A DNA stretch of 64,000 bases from Gilliamella sp. App6-5 (GCF_001690525.1 NZ_LZGT01000004.1:1-64000); one strand, 5' to 3'. Shown: positions 1 to 10,395, counted from the stretch's first letter. The notes: generated by a model not told the origin, from the letters alone. Numbers and translations: made by a program.

Positions 1-1
1 C

Positions 2-2398
2 ATTGATTTTACCAGCACAAATCGTCAGATATCCATCGATTCAGTACTCAGCCAAACCGCATCACTGACTTTTCATCCCAACCCCTTACCACTTACACTC
101 ACCCAAATAAGCTCACTGGATATTGAAGATAAACCCCGCACACTCTATGGGGTGATTACTGAATTTAGTTTTGTCTCAATGAGTGAAGACCAAGCTCACT
201 ATCGGGTGGTGTTTGAATCTAAAGTGGCATTGCTAGCTAACCATCATCAAAGTGCTATTTTTCAAAATAGAAGCGTCGTTGAAGTCGTTGAAGAGGTGTT
301 GCGTAATCACGGTTTTATCGGGATTGATTTTCGAATGGAGTTAAATGAAACTTACCCTGCTCGTGAGTTCATTACCCAGTGGCAAGAAAGTGATTTAACC
401 TTTATTCAGCGATTATTAGCTGATGTCGGTATCTGGTTTTATTTTGAAACGCATCCAAAACATCGCTGTGATGTCATGGTCATGAGTGATTATGAACAAG
501 GATTAAAAAAGGCGGGTAATATTGCAATTAAGCAGCCCAGTGGTTTAAATGATAGTCGCCGTCATAGCGTATGGGATTTGCAATTTAGCAGCAAAACCAA
601 ACCCAATCAGGTGCGTATTAATGATTACAACTACCGCACGGCAAATAACAACCTTCACATCACCGATAATAGTCAACAAAAAGATATCACAACCCGTGGC
701 GATGACTATCGTTATGAAGAGCATCATAAAACAGAGGGAGATATTCAAACTGTTGAAAGTGGCAAATGGTATGCCCACATCCGCCATCAACAACATATTA
801 CCGAACAATTAACTATTTATGGCAAATGTAATGATTACCAGTTAGCGCCAGGGCAACTTCTTATTATTGATGGCTGCCCAATTAACGATATCAAAGACGG
901 CATTATGATTGTTGCAACCCATAGTCATGGTGACCGAACCGAATCATACCAAACCCACTTTACCGCTATACCGTTTAATGTACTTAAACCTTATCGTCCT
1001 GCGCCATTACCGTGGCCACAAGTGAGCGGTACATTACCAGCAAGAGTGACCAGTCCTAATCACGATACCTATGGCTATATTGACCCTCAGGGGCGCTATC
1101 GTATTAAGTTTAACTTTGATTTAAAAAACTGGAAAAAAGGCGAAGAAAGTTTATGGGTTAGGCTTGCCAAGCCTTATTCAGGGAATACCTATGGTTTTCA
1201 TTTTCCCCTTATTGAGGGTACCGAAGTTGCCGTTGCTTTTACGAATGGCAATCCTGACCGCCCCTATATTGCCCATGCAATGCATGACAGCGCCCACCCA
1301 GACCATGTGTCTATCCGCAATAAACACCGCAATGTAATTCGAACACCCGCCAATAACAAATTGAGAATGGATGATAAGCGCGGGCAAGAGCATATTAAAC
1401 TTGCCACCGAATACGGTAAAACACAACTCAATCTAGGGCATTTAGTTGATAATAAAAAAATTAAGCGCGGTGAAGGCTTTGAACTACGTACCGATGAGTG
1501 GGGGGTAATACGAGCGGGTAAAGGGGTTTATTTGACATCATATAAACGAGAGGGCAACCAAGGTGTTAAAAAGGCCAGTTTAGATGGTGATGAAACAGCA
1601 ACATTATTAAAAACAGGCTTGAGTGTATCTAATCGCCTATCTAAACGTTCAGATAGTCACCGAGCGGGTAAATTGGAAGGCACGGATAGCTTTAATCTGT
1701 TTGTGAGTTATACCGCAACAAAAATTGATGATAATTTATCATTTACTCAGCCAAGTATGGTGTTATCTAGTCCAAAAGGTATAGCAGCAGTCACTCCTGA
1801 TAGTATTTATCAATTTGCTGAACAAAATATTTTGTTAACTAGCAAACATGATACGAATATTGCCGCCAATAATTCAGTGCATATTAGCGCAACTAAAGAT
1901 TATTCCGTTTTTGCCAAAGAAAATATTAAATTATTTAGCGGTGAAGCTAAAGTCCAACTGCAAGCCCATAATGGCGATATAGAGGTAATAGCCGACAAAT
2001 CACTCAAAATAGTCAGCAACGACGATAAAATTAATATTAATGCTAAAAAAGAGATAACCATTGCATGTGGTGGTGCTTATATCCGTATTGCCGATGGCAA
2101 TATTGAACTTTATGCACCAGGTATAATTAAACATGGCGCACAAGCCTTTCCATACTCTGGCCCACAAAAAATGTTACCAACACTTTATTCATTCCCAAAA
2201 CAGCAACCACAAGCACCTTATGTTAAACAATTTGTATTGGTTGAAGAGGGAACCGGCAAACCGATTATGAATAGAGAATATCAAATCGTAAATAAAGATA
2301 ATCAAGTAATTGCCGAAGGCAAAACCGATGCACAAGGTAAAGCGCAAATTGTAACATCAGGATATGAAGAAGATAAAGTAACATTTCGGTATAAATAG
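2..2398 (+). CDS. vgrG: T6SS spike protein VgrG (TssI), 5' end outside the window
   Basis: VgrG trimers form the tip of the T6SS tube and carry effectors. The frame is open from base 2, so 798 residues are visible and the true start lies upstream; the ATG at 152 is internal, because the 50 residues before it align with the second VgrG at 29046-31502. The gp27-like region is followed by the gp5/OB region with the conserved segment PARVTSPNHDTYGYIDPQGR, a DUF2345-type beta-helical stretch, and an extra tail of about 57 residues (from KQFVLVEEGTGK) not present in the second VgrG. The tail may be an adaptor for the cargo encoded 30 bp downstream. The last 82 bp are duplicated at 5349-5430. Confidence 0.95.
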   Translation: MDFTSTNRQISIDSVLSQTASLTFHPNPLPLTLTQISSLDIEDKPRTLYGVITEFSFVSMSEDQAHYRVVFESKVALLANHHQSAIFQNRSVVEVVEEVLRNHGFIGIDFRMELNETYPAREFITQWQESDLTFIQRLLADVGIWFYFETHPKHRCDVMVMSDYEQGLKKAGNIAIKQPSGLNDSRRHSVWDLQFSSKTKPNQVRINDYNYRTANNNLHITDNSQQKDITTRGDDYRYEEHHKTEGDIQTVESGKWYAHIRHQQHITEQLTIYGKCNDYQLAPGQLLIIDGCPINDIKDGIMIVATHSHGDRTESYQTHFTAIPFNVLKPYRPAPLPWPQVSGTLPARVTSPNHDTYGYIDPQGRYRIKFNFDLKNWKKGEESLWVRLAKPYSGNTYGFHFPLIEGTEVAVAFTNGNPDRPYIAHAMHDSAHPDHVSIRNKHRNVIRTPANNKLRMDDKRGQEHIKLATEYGKTQLNLGHLVDNKKIKRGEGFELRTDEWGVIRAGKGVYLTSYKREGNQGVKKASLDGDETATLLKTGLSVSNRLSKRSDSHRAGKLEGTDSFNLFVSYTATKIDDNLSFTQPSMVLSSPKGIAAVTPDSIYQFAEQNILLTSKHDTNIAANNSVHISATKDYSVFAKENIKLFSGEAKVQLQAHNGDIEVIADKSLKIVSNDDKININAKKEITIACGGAYIRIADGNIELYAPGIIKHGAQAFPYSGPQKMLPTLYSFPKQQPQAPYVKQFVLVEEGTGKPIMNREYQIVNKDNQVIAEGKTDAQGKAQIVTSGYEEDKVTFRYK

Positions 2399-2538
2399 GT
2401 ATAAAAAATTAGATTCTAGGGGTATTTTATGTATTGTACTGGAGCAACATCAATAACATGTGAATCTTCAAGCAACGATAAAACGATAGAAACTACTGTA
2501 AAAGCAGGAACACGAAAATTAGAAAATATTTTAATACG
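2317..2538 (+). repeat. 222-bp perfect direct repeat, copy 1
   Basis: Bases 2317-2538 are identical to 5349-5570 (offset 3032). The repeat covers the last codons and stop of vgrG, the 30-bp spacer with the ribosome binding site, and the first 37 codons of the downstream effector-like gene. Identity stops abruptly at both ends. This is the signature of a recent tandem duplication or recombination between cargo modules. Confidence 0.97.
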
Positions 2539-3323
2539 AAGAATTTTCATGAAAATAGGTGGCATTCAGTCTCCTGGGCATTATTGGATTGAAATCATTC
2601 ATGATGATGAGGATGAGACTGATGATTTTATAAAAGAGGCAAGGGAACAAAAATTAACTGAAAAACAATTTATTTCAATGAATAAAGAATGCACTAAAGC
2701 CAATGGTTTTCGTGAAAGTTATGGATGGTATCCTGATGACGGTCGTTGGGATGGATGGGCAAATTTTAAAGGCAATGGTTTTTTAAATGGTGATTGCAAT
2801 TACAGGATAAAAAAAGATAAAGAACATAATTTATTTCATACAGAAGAACGAGAAGCAGGTAGACGAAATCATCAAAAAAAAAGATGATAAACATCAAGAA
2901 AAGAATCATCTTTCAATTAGACCTTTTGATCCACATCAACATGGTCGATTTCATGAAGATGAAATAGATTTTACAACTCATCCTTATTTATTGCCCGATG
3001 ATTCGCGCACGGAAGAGCAAGTGATAGAAGAAATTAGAGATTTTGCTGCTAAATTTGAAGATGAATGGAGTTATAAGGGGCATGGTTATAACGAAACCTG
3101 TTGTCACACATTTGTATTTTTATTACTTGCCAGTTGTAATTTAGCCGATCCAGACTGCATTGGCGCCAAGAAAGACCCTTATTTTAAATCATATAGAAGC
3201 GAGTTAAAAAATAAATTTGACAAACCTGACGGAGATAAGGATGAGAATGAAGAAAAATTTTATCAAAGGCATTGTATGATCGAACAATTACACGACATAT
3301 CAAGGCTTGCACAAGCTAAATAA
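2429..3323 (+). pseudogene. T6SS effector-like protein, copy 1, frameshifted
   Basis: Two frames together make one protein of about 297 residues homologous to 5461-6342. The first frame runs 2429-2887 (152 aa) and the second continues through 2991-3323. The switch falls at or just before a run of nine A at 2874-2882; with eight A the frame would be continuous and give a conserved PFDPHQHGR...HPYLLPDDSRTEEQVIEEIRDF segment. The His of the GHYWIEI box and the GFRESYGWYP box lie before the shift; the Cys box (here CCHTF instead of NCHTF) lies after it. It follows vgrG by 30 bp, as T6SS cargo often does. It may be a true pseudogene, a gene read by slippage on the A-tract, or a sequencing error. 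Confidence 0.75.
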
Positions 3324-3351
3324 ACTGAATTTTAAAATAGGAAATTCGATT

Positions 3352-5235
3352 ATGCAAATTTATACTAAAAATATTATAACAATTTCTATTTTATATTTTT
3401 TGTGTTCGGTCATTAATACTAATTTTACCTATGCGGATATAAACATGATAGTTCAAAAAACAATTATGAAAACACCACAACCTCTAGAAGCTAATAGAAT
3501 TTACTACCAGTATGATTTTAAAAGTTTTCGTCATAAAGAAGATAGTTCTCCTGCAGAAGGAAAATTATTTTTATCTCCCGCAACGTTAGAAACAGACCCT
3601 GACGATGATATTGCATTACAGGAAATTTCTCAAATAATACTTAATGAAAATAAGCAATATCGTGAAGTTACAAAGATAAGAAGAAATATTATAGAAATAC
3701 TCTATCCAACAGAGCCTTTTGAAACACTTGAAGACGGTATCCATTTTTATATTTTAAATAAAGACAACCAATTGCAAAAAAAAGAAAACTTTGAAGCGGT
3801 GTTTAAAGAGCCCGGTTATATACGTGTTGAAAAATTAGATGGAAAGGTGATCAGTATTCAAAAACGACCTATATATATGATTATCCATTTTAATTATGAA
3901 TATTGGCCTAATCAAAATTTAAAGTATGATAAATTGGAGTATTATAATAATGAACATCAAATAATTTATTATGATGAAACATTTTATGATGAAAATGAAA
4001 AAATTATAACGGGTAATAAAAAGAATCTGTTAACACGACGAAATATACGCTATACCTACATAAACAAAGATGGCATATCAAGAGTTGATGAATATTTTGA
4101 TAGCCAGGGTAATAAAACCAATCATGTGATTTATTTTGATAACACTAATTCTCAACATAAAATCGAAAATCAAATATTGGATCATGAAGGAAAACTGGTA
4201 GCAATAAGTAATACGGTGCCTGATGATATATTCGATCCGCTTAAAGAAGAATTAGCTGAGAGTTATCCTTATAATAATTTATTAATGGATATTGAAAAAA
4301 CAGACGTAGTTTTAACAGAGAAGTTTTTTCTTCATACTGTAGATAAAAATACAACACAATGGGATAACGAGGCGATAAACCGCGCCAAGTATTTACGAAT
4401 TACTCCTAATCAACCGTATTACGCAAAGGTAACTTATCCCCTTTTTTGGCCTAATCGTTATAAAAATTTTCCCCACCAAAAACCGTTAACATTAATTGAA
4501 GCGGAACATCAACAACCTAATGCCAAATACAGTGATTTAATCAAATTTGAAGTGGGCAATAATTATCAGTATAAAACTTTGATTAAAGAAAAGTGGCAAC
4601 AAACTCCAATCACTTTACCATTAGAACAGTTTAAACCACTAGAAAACGACATCTACTTTTTTGTTATGGACAATAACGGAAAATTAATTCCATTAGAAAA
4701 CGTTGAACAAGCGGTAGAACAACCAAACTATATACGTGTTGAAAAAGAGATGGGTAAGATAATTTCGATAGTTAAAAAAACACGAATTTATAAAGTATTA
4801 AATGAGTTTGAATATCAAGATAATAGTTTGAAAAACAGTAAATTTAATTTACTGGAAAGCACGCTGTTACCAAACTTAATCATTGAGACAAAATGGGAAA
4901 ATTATTTGCCCAAATACCAAGTGATTAAAGATAATCAAGGAATAACGGTAAGAACAATTACAGTTATCAATCCAACAGATTTTCATGCTATTTTTGAGGA
5001 ATTTAACTCAAATGGAATAAAAACCAATCGTATTGAAATAAATAAGAATAATGATCCTGACATAATAAACCAATATTTAGACGAAAAAGGACAACTGATT
5101 AAAACAACGGATGATTATCCCGAAAAAGATTCAGTCTACGATAAAATTTATAAAGAACCTTTCTATCCTATTTTTATAGATCAGCTGGAATATCAACTTT
5201 TTAAGCTTTATCAAAGAGAGTTAGAAAATGATTAA
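3352..5235 (+). CDS. Exported two-domain protein, candidate immunity/partner, copy 1
   Basis: I do not recognise this family by name. The start is taken at 3352, not the in-frame start at 3307, because it has an AGGA ribosome site, gives a signal peptide (residues 1-28, ending FTYA/DI) and aligns with the copy at 8527. The roughly 627-residue protein carries the same unit twice: a segment of the type LEQFKPLENDIYFFVMDNNG followed by xYIRVEKxxGKxxSI, and then beta-rich YFDxxGxxTN-type motifs like YwqK/MORN repeats. It directly follows the frameshifted effector-like gene. Export to the periplasm and one-to-one pairing suggest an immunity protein; this is inference. Confidence 0.7.
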   Translation: MQIYTKNIITISILYFLCSVINTNFTYADINMIVQKTIMKTPQPLEANRIYYQYDFKSFRHKEDSSPAEGKLFLSPATLETDPDDDIALQEISQIILNENKQYREVTKIRRNIIEILYPTEPFETLEDGIHFYILNKDNQLQKKENFEAVFKEPGYIRVEKLDGKVISIQKRPIYMIIHFNYEYWPNQNLKYDKLEYYNNEHQIIYYDETFYDENEKIITGNKKNLLTRRNIRYTYINKDGISRVDEYFDSQGNKTNHVIYFDNTNSQHKIENQILDHEGKLVAISNTVPDDIFDPLKEELAESYPYNNLLMDIEKTDVVLTEKFFLHTVDKNTTQWDNEAINRAKYLRITPNQPYYAKVTYPLFWPNRYKNFPHQKPLTLIEAEHQQPNAKYSDLIKFEVGNNYQYKTLIKEKWQQTPITLPLEQFKPLENDIYFFVMDNNGKLIPLENVEQAVEQPNYIRVEKEMGKIISIVKKTRIYKVLNEFEYQDNSLKNSKFNLLESTLLPNLIIETKWENYLPKYQVIKDNQGITVRTITVINPTDFHAIFEEFNSNGIKTNRIEINKNNDPDIINQYLDEKGQLIKTTDDYPEKDSVYDKIYKEPFYPIFIDQLEYQLFKLYQRELEND

Positions 5236-5348
5236 TCCCAATCATGTCTACGGTAAATAATACAGTAACAAATTAGTGTAATTAATTTAAGTTATGTTTT
5301 TTTGGATAATTAGTACTGAAGTATAAAGGCATTACCATGTATAGCTTT

Positions 5349-5570
5349 AGGCAAAACCGATGCACAAGGTAAAGCGCAAATTGTAACATCAGGATATGAA
5401 GAAGATAAAGTAACATTTCGGTATAAATAGGTATAAAAAATTAGATTCTAGGGGTATTTTATGTATTGTACTGGAGCAACATCAATAACATGTGAATCTT
5501 CAAGCAACGATAAAACGATAGAAACTACTGTAAAAGCAGGAACACGAAAATTAGAAAATATTTTAATACG
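5349..5570 (+). repeat. 222-bp perfect direct repeat, copy 2, with stranded vgrG tail
   Basis: Identical to 2317-2538. The first 82 bp (5349-5430) encode the last 26 codons and stop of VgrG with no vgrG body in front, so they are a scar. The rest supplies the ribosome site and N-terminus of the next effector-like gene. The 5' junction at 5348/5349 marks the recombination point. Confidence 0.97.
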
Positions 5571-6342
5571 GCGAATTCCTAAAAGAGGAATTAATCCAGG
5601 TCATTACTGGATAGAAATTGTCCATAAAGATGAAAATGAAATGGATGATTTTATAGTAGAAGCGAAAAAAAAAGGATTAAAAGAGAAACATTTAAAAGGG
5701 CTTGATCAAACAGTGAAGAAAATAAATGGTTTCCGTGAAAGTTATGGCTGGTACCCAATATCCAATAGTAGTTTTAATAATATAAGTATTGTCGATATAT
5801 TTACACGTAATTCTCGATGTATAAAAAACAAAGGTTGTGTAAATGGCGATCACAAAGATAGAAGAAAAGAAGACGAAAACCGTGACCTAAATTATAAAAT
5901 AAAACGAATTGCAGGTAGAAGTAAACTTAAGAATGATCTATCAACAATTGCGTTTGATTGCTCTCAACATCGGCGTTTTGATTCAAAAAATCCCATTACT
6001 TTAACCACAAACCCTTACTTATTATCTGGTGATGTACGCACTGAAGAACAGATTATTGAGCAAATTAGAAATTTTACAACTAAATTTGAAAAAAATGAGC
6101 CTGAATGGAGCTGGAATGGTGATGGATTTGATGAAACTAATTGCCATACAATGTTGTTCTTATTGCTTGCTAGTTGCAATTTAGCCGATCCTGAATGTAT
6201 AGGGAAAGGTCTAGATCCACATTTTACAGCTTATCAAGAGTCTTTAAATGATAAAGATCAACTAGAGTCTAAATATCAAGAAAGGAAAAGCTTAATAACT
6301 AAGTTGCTACAAATATCTAATCAGTCAAATTTTACAAAATAA
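5461..6342 (+). CDS. T6SS effector-like protein, copy 2 (intact)
   Basis: This 293-residue protein has no signal peptide and no clear membrane segment. Family-wide boxes are GHYWIEI (His48), GFRESYGWYP (90-99), NPYL...VRTEEQIIEQIRNF (184-205) and ETNCHTMLFLL (Cys228). A His box before an NC-H box is the order seen in circularly permuted NlpC/P60-like hydrolases (LRAT/YiiX type), so a cysteine amidase, peptidase or acyltransferase fold is possible. The fold call is inference. The first 37 residues are identical to copy 1 because of the 222-bp repeat, while the rest diverges. It sits 9 bp before an exported partner gene. It is likely cargo of a VgrG encoded upstream. Confidence 0.65.
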   Translation: MYCTGATSITCESSSNDKTIETTVKAGTRKLENILIRRIPKRGINPGHYWIEIVHKDENEMDDFIVEAKKKGLKEKHLKGLDQTVKKINGFRESYGWYPISNSSFNNISIVDIFTRNSRCIKNKGCVNGDHKDRRKEDENRDLNYKIKRIAGRSKLKNDLSTIAFDCSQHRRFDSKNPITLTTNPYLLSGDVRTEEQIIEQIRNFTTKFEKNEPEWSWNGDGFDETNCHTMLFLLLASCNLADPECIGKGLDPHFTAYQESLNDKDQLESKYQERKSLITKLLQISNQSNFTK

Positions 6343-6351
6343 GGGCTAGAA

Positions 6352-8283
6352 ATGAGATTCAAGAATTGTATTAATCAATTTTATGTACCTCACTTATTCT
6401 TTTTTATAGTATGCATAACAGCAATCATTAATTATGTTTTTGCGGAGGTAACAATGGATAACCAAACAGCGATCATTAACCAATTAAAAGCTCAATCTAT
6501 TGAGCCCAATCAAATCTATTTTCAGAATGATTTTAGTTTTTTTTCAAAAAAAGATGATAGTTTTCCTTCGGAAAAATTATTTACATCAATCGACAATGTT
6601 TTAGAGTCTAAATCAAGCAAGCATTTTTCGGCGAAACAAAATGTTTCACAAATCAAATTAAATAGTAATTATCAATACAATGATATTCTTACTAGAAGGC
6701 GAAATATCATTGAGATATTATACCCAACAGAACCTTTTGAAACACTTGATGATGGAATCCATTTTTATGTTCTCGATGAACATAATCAGTTACAAAAAAA
6801 AGAAAACTTTGAAGAAGTATTTGAATCACCAACTTATATACGAGTTGAAAAACAGCATGGAAAAGTTGTCAGCATTCAAAAAAGACCGCTTACATCAATT
6901 AGCCATTTTACTTATAATTACTGGCCGAATCAAAATATAAAATATGTCCAATTAGAAAAGTATAATAACGATCGTCAACTTATTTATATTTATAAAGAAT
7001 CTTTTGATGAGGATGGACAAATTATAGAATCTAGCCAAAAAAATATGCTAACGCAACAAACAATGCACCGTGTCGCTATCAATAAAGAGGGTATTAAAAG
7101 CATCGAGGAATATTTTGATAATAATGGCATTTTAACCAATCGCGTTATTTATTTCGATAAATCTAAACCTGCACCTCAAATCGAAAATAAACAATTCAAT
7201 AGCAAAGGAGAAATCATCAAAATAACAGGTCATGCTCTAGATGAAATATTTGATACAGCGAAAGATTTAGAGGAATCTTATCCTTATAATAAATTAATAA
7301 TGGATGTTGAAAAAACCAAAAGAGTTTTGACTACAAAATTATTTAAACATACCTTTGATAAAAATACCTTACAGTGGGATAACGAAGCAATAAACCGTGC
7401 TAAATATTTAGAAATTAAACCAAACCAAATCTATTATGCTAAATTGCCTTATGCCTATTTTTCAGATGAACGTTATAAAAATTTTCCTCACCAAAAGCCT
7501 TTAACTTTAATTGACGCTGAAAATCAACAACCTAACGCCAATTACAGTGATTTAATCAAATTTGAAGTAGGTAATAACTATCAATATAAAACGATTCTTA
7601 AAGAAAAATGGCAACAAATCCCTATTGATTTACCGTTAGAACAATTTAAACCGCTAGAAAACGACATCTACTTTTTTGTTATGGATAATCGTGGACAATT
7701 AACGCCATTAGAAAACATTGAACAAGCGATTAAACAGCCGAGTTATATACGTGTTGAAAAAGAGATGGGTAAGATAATTTCGATAGTTAAAAAAACACGG
7801 ATTTATAAAGTATTAAATGAGTTTGAATATAAAGACAATAATTTAACAACTAGCAAAGTTAGTGTACTTGAAAGTGAGATTTTGCCTCATTTAATTATTG
7901 AGTCAAAATATGAAGATGAAACGAATATTGTAAAATATTATCAAATCAAAAATGCTCAAGGAGTTATTATTAGAACCTATAACTATATAAATGAAGACCC
8001 ACTTATAGCGGTATCAGATCGTTTTGATGATAACGGCGTAATAACTAATCATATTGAGCTAAGAGTAGATTTATCTAATGGATATTTTTATTTAAAAAAT
8101 CAGTTTTTTGATGAAAAAGGAAACGTAATCCTAACTATTGATGATTCAGATAAGAAAAGTAAAGATAAAGATGATTCAATTATTATGAATGCTCGATATA
8201 ATCATCAACCATATGATAAATTTCCTATTTTTCCTGACCATCTTGAACAAATTATCTTTGATGCTTATTTAAATCAACAATAA
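6352..8283 (+). CDS. Exported two-domain protein, candidate immunity/partner, copy 2
   Basis: This 643-residue paralog of the 3352 gene has a signal peptide (about residues 1-31, ending VFA/EV) and the same duplicated unit. Unit A has IIEILYPTEPFETLDDGIHF and VEKQHGKVVSIQKRP; unit B has PLEQFKPLENDIYFFVMDN and VEKEMGKIISIVKKTR. Each is followed by YwqK/MORN-like beta segments. Stretches around 7765-7835 are almost the same DNA as 4745-4815, which fits recent duplication or gene conversion. There is no lipobox cysteine, so a soluble periplasmic protein is expected. It starts 9 bp after the intact effector-like gene, consistent with a cargo/immunity pair; the role is inferred. Confidence 0.7.
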   Translation: MRFKNCINQFYVPHLFFFIVCITAIINYVFAEVTMDNQTAIINQLKAQSIEPNQIYFQNDFSFFSKKDDSFPSEKLFTSIDNVLESKSSKHFSAKQNVSQIKLNSNYQYNDILTRRRNIIEILYPTEPFETLDDGIHFYVLDEHNQLQKKENFEEVFESPTYIRVEKQHGKVVSIQKRPLTSISHFTYNYWPNQNIKYVQLEKYNNDRQLIYIYKESFDEDGQIIESSQKNMLTQQTMHRVAINKEGIKSIEEYFDNNGILTNRVIYFDKSKPAPQIENKQFNSKGEIIKITGHALDEIFDTAKDLEESYPYNKLIMDVEKTKRVLTTKLFKHTFDKNTLQWDNEAINRAKYLEIKPNQIYYAKLPYAYFSDERYKNFPHQKPLTLIDAENQQPNANYSDLIKFEVGNNYQYKTILKEKWQQIPIDLPLEQFKPLENDIYFFVMDNRGQLTPLENIEQAIKQPSYIRVEKEMGKIISIVKKTRIYKVLNEFEYKDNNLTTSKVSVLESEILPHLIIESKYEDETNIVKYYQIKNAQGVIIRTYNYINEDPLIAVSDRFDDNGVITNHIELRVDLSNGYFYLKNQFFDEKGNVILTIDDSDKKSKDKDDSIIMNARYNHQPYDKFPIFPDHLEQIIFDAYLNQQ

Positions 8284-8433
8284 TAAATTTTAAATAAAAG
8301 CGATATGAAACTTAAATGAAAAATGAATTAAAAAAGTCAATAAAATTTTTTGTGTAGAGCGATATAGAAGCTTTGGGAAATTAATAAGATAAAGCTGTGT
8401 TTAGGTAATTAATAGGAAAAATGTTATGAGTGA

Positions 8434-8510
8434 TTTTTAGATAAATAAGTATCAATAACTGTTTAACTGCCATTTATTTTTGAATAATTTGAGGTGCTGT
8501 TTTGACTATT
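8434..8510 (+). repeat. Scar: 3' end and downstream flank of an immunity-like paralog
   Basis: This stretch matches 10378-10458 with about 80% identity. The matched part includes the last codons of the 8527-10395 gene (ending ...FLD-K-stop) and its downstream sequence with the shared core GCCATTTATTTTTG. No gene body precedes it here, so it reads as the remnant of a deleted paralog. The rest of the 8284-8526 gap shows nothing else. Confidence 0.65.
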
Positions 8511-8526
8511 AAGAGAAGTAAAAATT

Positions 8527-10395
8527 ATGCAAATCAATATTAAAAATTTTATAATATCTTGTATTTTATCTTTATTATGTTGGGTAATTAATACTCATTT
8601 TATTTATGCAGATACAAACATAATTGAGCAGCAAGAAAATTTATCCGATGATATCATCATTAACCAATTAAAAGCACAAGGAATTCAGCCCCATATCACA
8701 TACATTCACTCTGATTATAATTATAGTAAATACAAAAATTTTCCAACACAGCCATTTATCACTTTGGCTGAAGCAGAAAAAATAAACCCCAACTCTCCTG
8801 ATAATATAATTCAAATTATTGAATTGGATGATAATTATCAATATAAAAGTATTCTTGTAAAAGGTAGAAATTTAATTGATATTTTATTTCCCACCGCCAT
8901 GTTTGATGGATATCCGGATGGTGAACACTTTTTTACCTTGGACGAAAAGTATCAACTTCATCACTTAAACTCGGTTGAAGATGCATTAGCACAAGACTGT
9001 TATCTAAAGATAATCATCCAACAAGGTAAAGTGGTAAAAATGCAAAAACGCCCTTTGGCTTTTATAAATAAAACGATATTTTCATACTGGCTAAATGGCA
9101 ATATACTGAAAAAAATTAGAGAAAAACTTGATTTAAATAATAATGCACTTGTTCGCTACGAAATTGAAAATGATCAAACTGGCAAGCGAATTAAAATGTT
9201 AGAACATAACCTAGTGACAAATTATAAAGCGGTTATGACTTATTTATATACAAACGATGTTTATTCAATCATGGATATTTTTAATGAAAAAGGGGTTAAG
9301 GTTAACCATACCATTATTTATGATCAAAAAGGTAATGTTGAAAGCCAATATTTAGATGAATCAGGGAATATTGTAAAAACCACAAATTCTAAACCAGAAA
9401 TTTTCTATGATCAGGATTTACCTCAACCCGCTATTTATCAATCTATTCCTATGGATTTTAAAAGGGCACATCATTTCCATATAAGTAATTTCATTCAACA
9501 AATGGCATTTAATAAAGATACCACACTAGCAGATCAAGAAGCCATCACTCGAGCCAAATTTTTAGGTATAAAACCGAACAGTAGTTATTACCACCCAACT
9601 CCATTTCCAAAATGGGCGGAAGAACGTTATAAAAATTACCCACATCAATTTGCAATGAGCTTATCTGAAGCTGAATTTCAGTATCCTAAAGAAGAGTATG
9701 TAGATTTAGTTAAAGTAACAGTAGGTGATAATTATCAATATCAAACAATTTCAATGGAAAAATGGCAACAAGTTCCGTTATCACTGCCTTTAGAACAATT
9801 CAAATCGTTAGAAAATGGTTCGTATTTTTTTAGCTTAGATGATAAAGGTCAATTAATCCCATTAGATGGCATTGAACAAGCTATTTCATTGCCTAGATAC
9901 GTTCGTGTAGAAAAAGTAATGGGGAAAATTGATTCAATACTACAAAAAACGAGGATACAAAAGACGTTACAGCAGTATGAATATAAAGATAACAATCAAA
10001 TGATTAAACAAATATTGAAAGTATTAGAAAGCCCTGTTATGCCATCAATAACCATAGAAACGATCTATGATGATATTGGTTTATATACAGTGTCGCAAAC
10101 AATCAAAGATAATGAAAATAGAAAAATCGCAGTTTTTAGTAAAGTTCAGAAAGATAGGATTTATGGCGTAATAGAACGTTTTACCCCTGATGGTGTAAAA
10201 ACCAATCATATTATTCGCTATTACGGTTATTATAGTGATGGTGTTGAAAATCAATATCTGGATGAAGAAGGCAATATCAAATTTACAACAAGCCATATTA
10301 AAAATAAAAATAATCCTCAACTTTACGATATGTTACCAGTTTATTCTGATGAATTTATTGGGCTAATGTTCAACAAATTTTTAGATAATAAATGA
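8527..10395 (+). CDS. Exported two-domain protein, candidate immunity/partner, copy 3 (no effector beside it)
   Basis: This 622-residue member of the same exported family has a signal peptide (residues 1-29, ending FIYA/DT) and two copies of the unit. They are marked by LIDILFPTAMFDGYPDGEHFF and PLEQFKSLENGSYFFSLDDK, each followed by the V-GK-V/I-K motif and YwqK-like segments. It is clearly more diverged than copies 1 and 2 are from each other. No effector-like gene lies directly upstream; instead there is a scar. It may be an orphan immunity gene kept for protection against siblings, or it may serve another role. Confidence 0.65.
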   Translation: MQINIKNFIISCILSLLCWVINTHFIYADTNIIEQQENLSDDIIINQLKAQGIQPHITYIHSDYNYSKYKNFPTQPFITLAEAEKINPNSPDNIIQIIELDDNYQYKSILVKGRNLIDILFPTAMFDGYPDGEHFFTLDEKYQLHHLNSVEDALAQDCYLKIIIQQGKVVKMQKRPLAFINKTIFSYWLNGNILKKIREKLDLNNNALVRYEIENDQTGKRIKMLEHNLVTNYKAVMTYLYTNDVYSIMDIFNEKGVKVNHTIIYDQKGNVESQYLDESGNIVKTTNSKPEIFYDQDLPQPAIYQSIPMDFKRAHHFHISNFIQQMAFNKDTTLADQEAITRAKFLGIKPNSSYYHPTPFPKWAEERYKNYPHQFAMSLSEAEFQYPKEEYVDLVKVTVGDNYQYQTISMEKWQQVPLSLPLEQFKSLENGSYFFSLDDKGQLIPLDGIEQAISLPRYVRVEKVMGKIDSILQKTRIQKTLQQYEYKDNNQMIKQILKVLESPVMPSITIETIYDDIGLYTVSQTIKDNENRKIAVFSKVQKDRIYGVIERFTPDGVKTNHIIRYYGYYSDGVENQYLDEEGNIKFTTSHIKNKNNPQLYDMLPVYSDEFIGLMFNKFLDNK

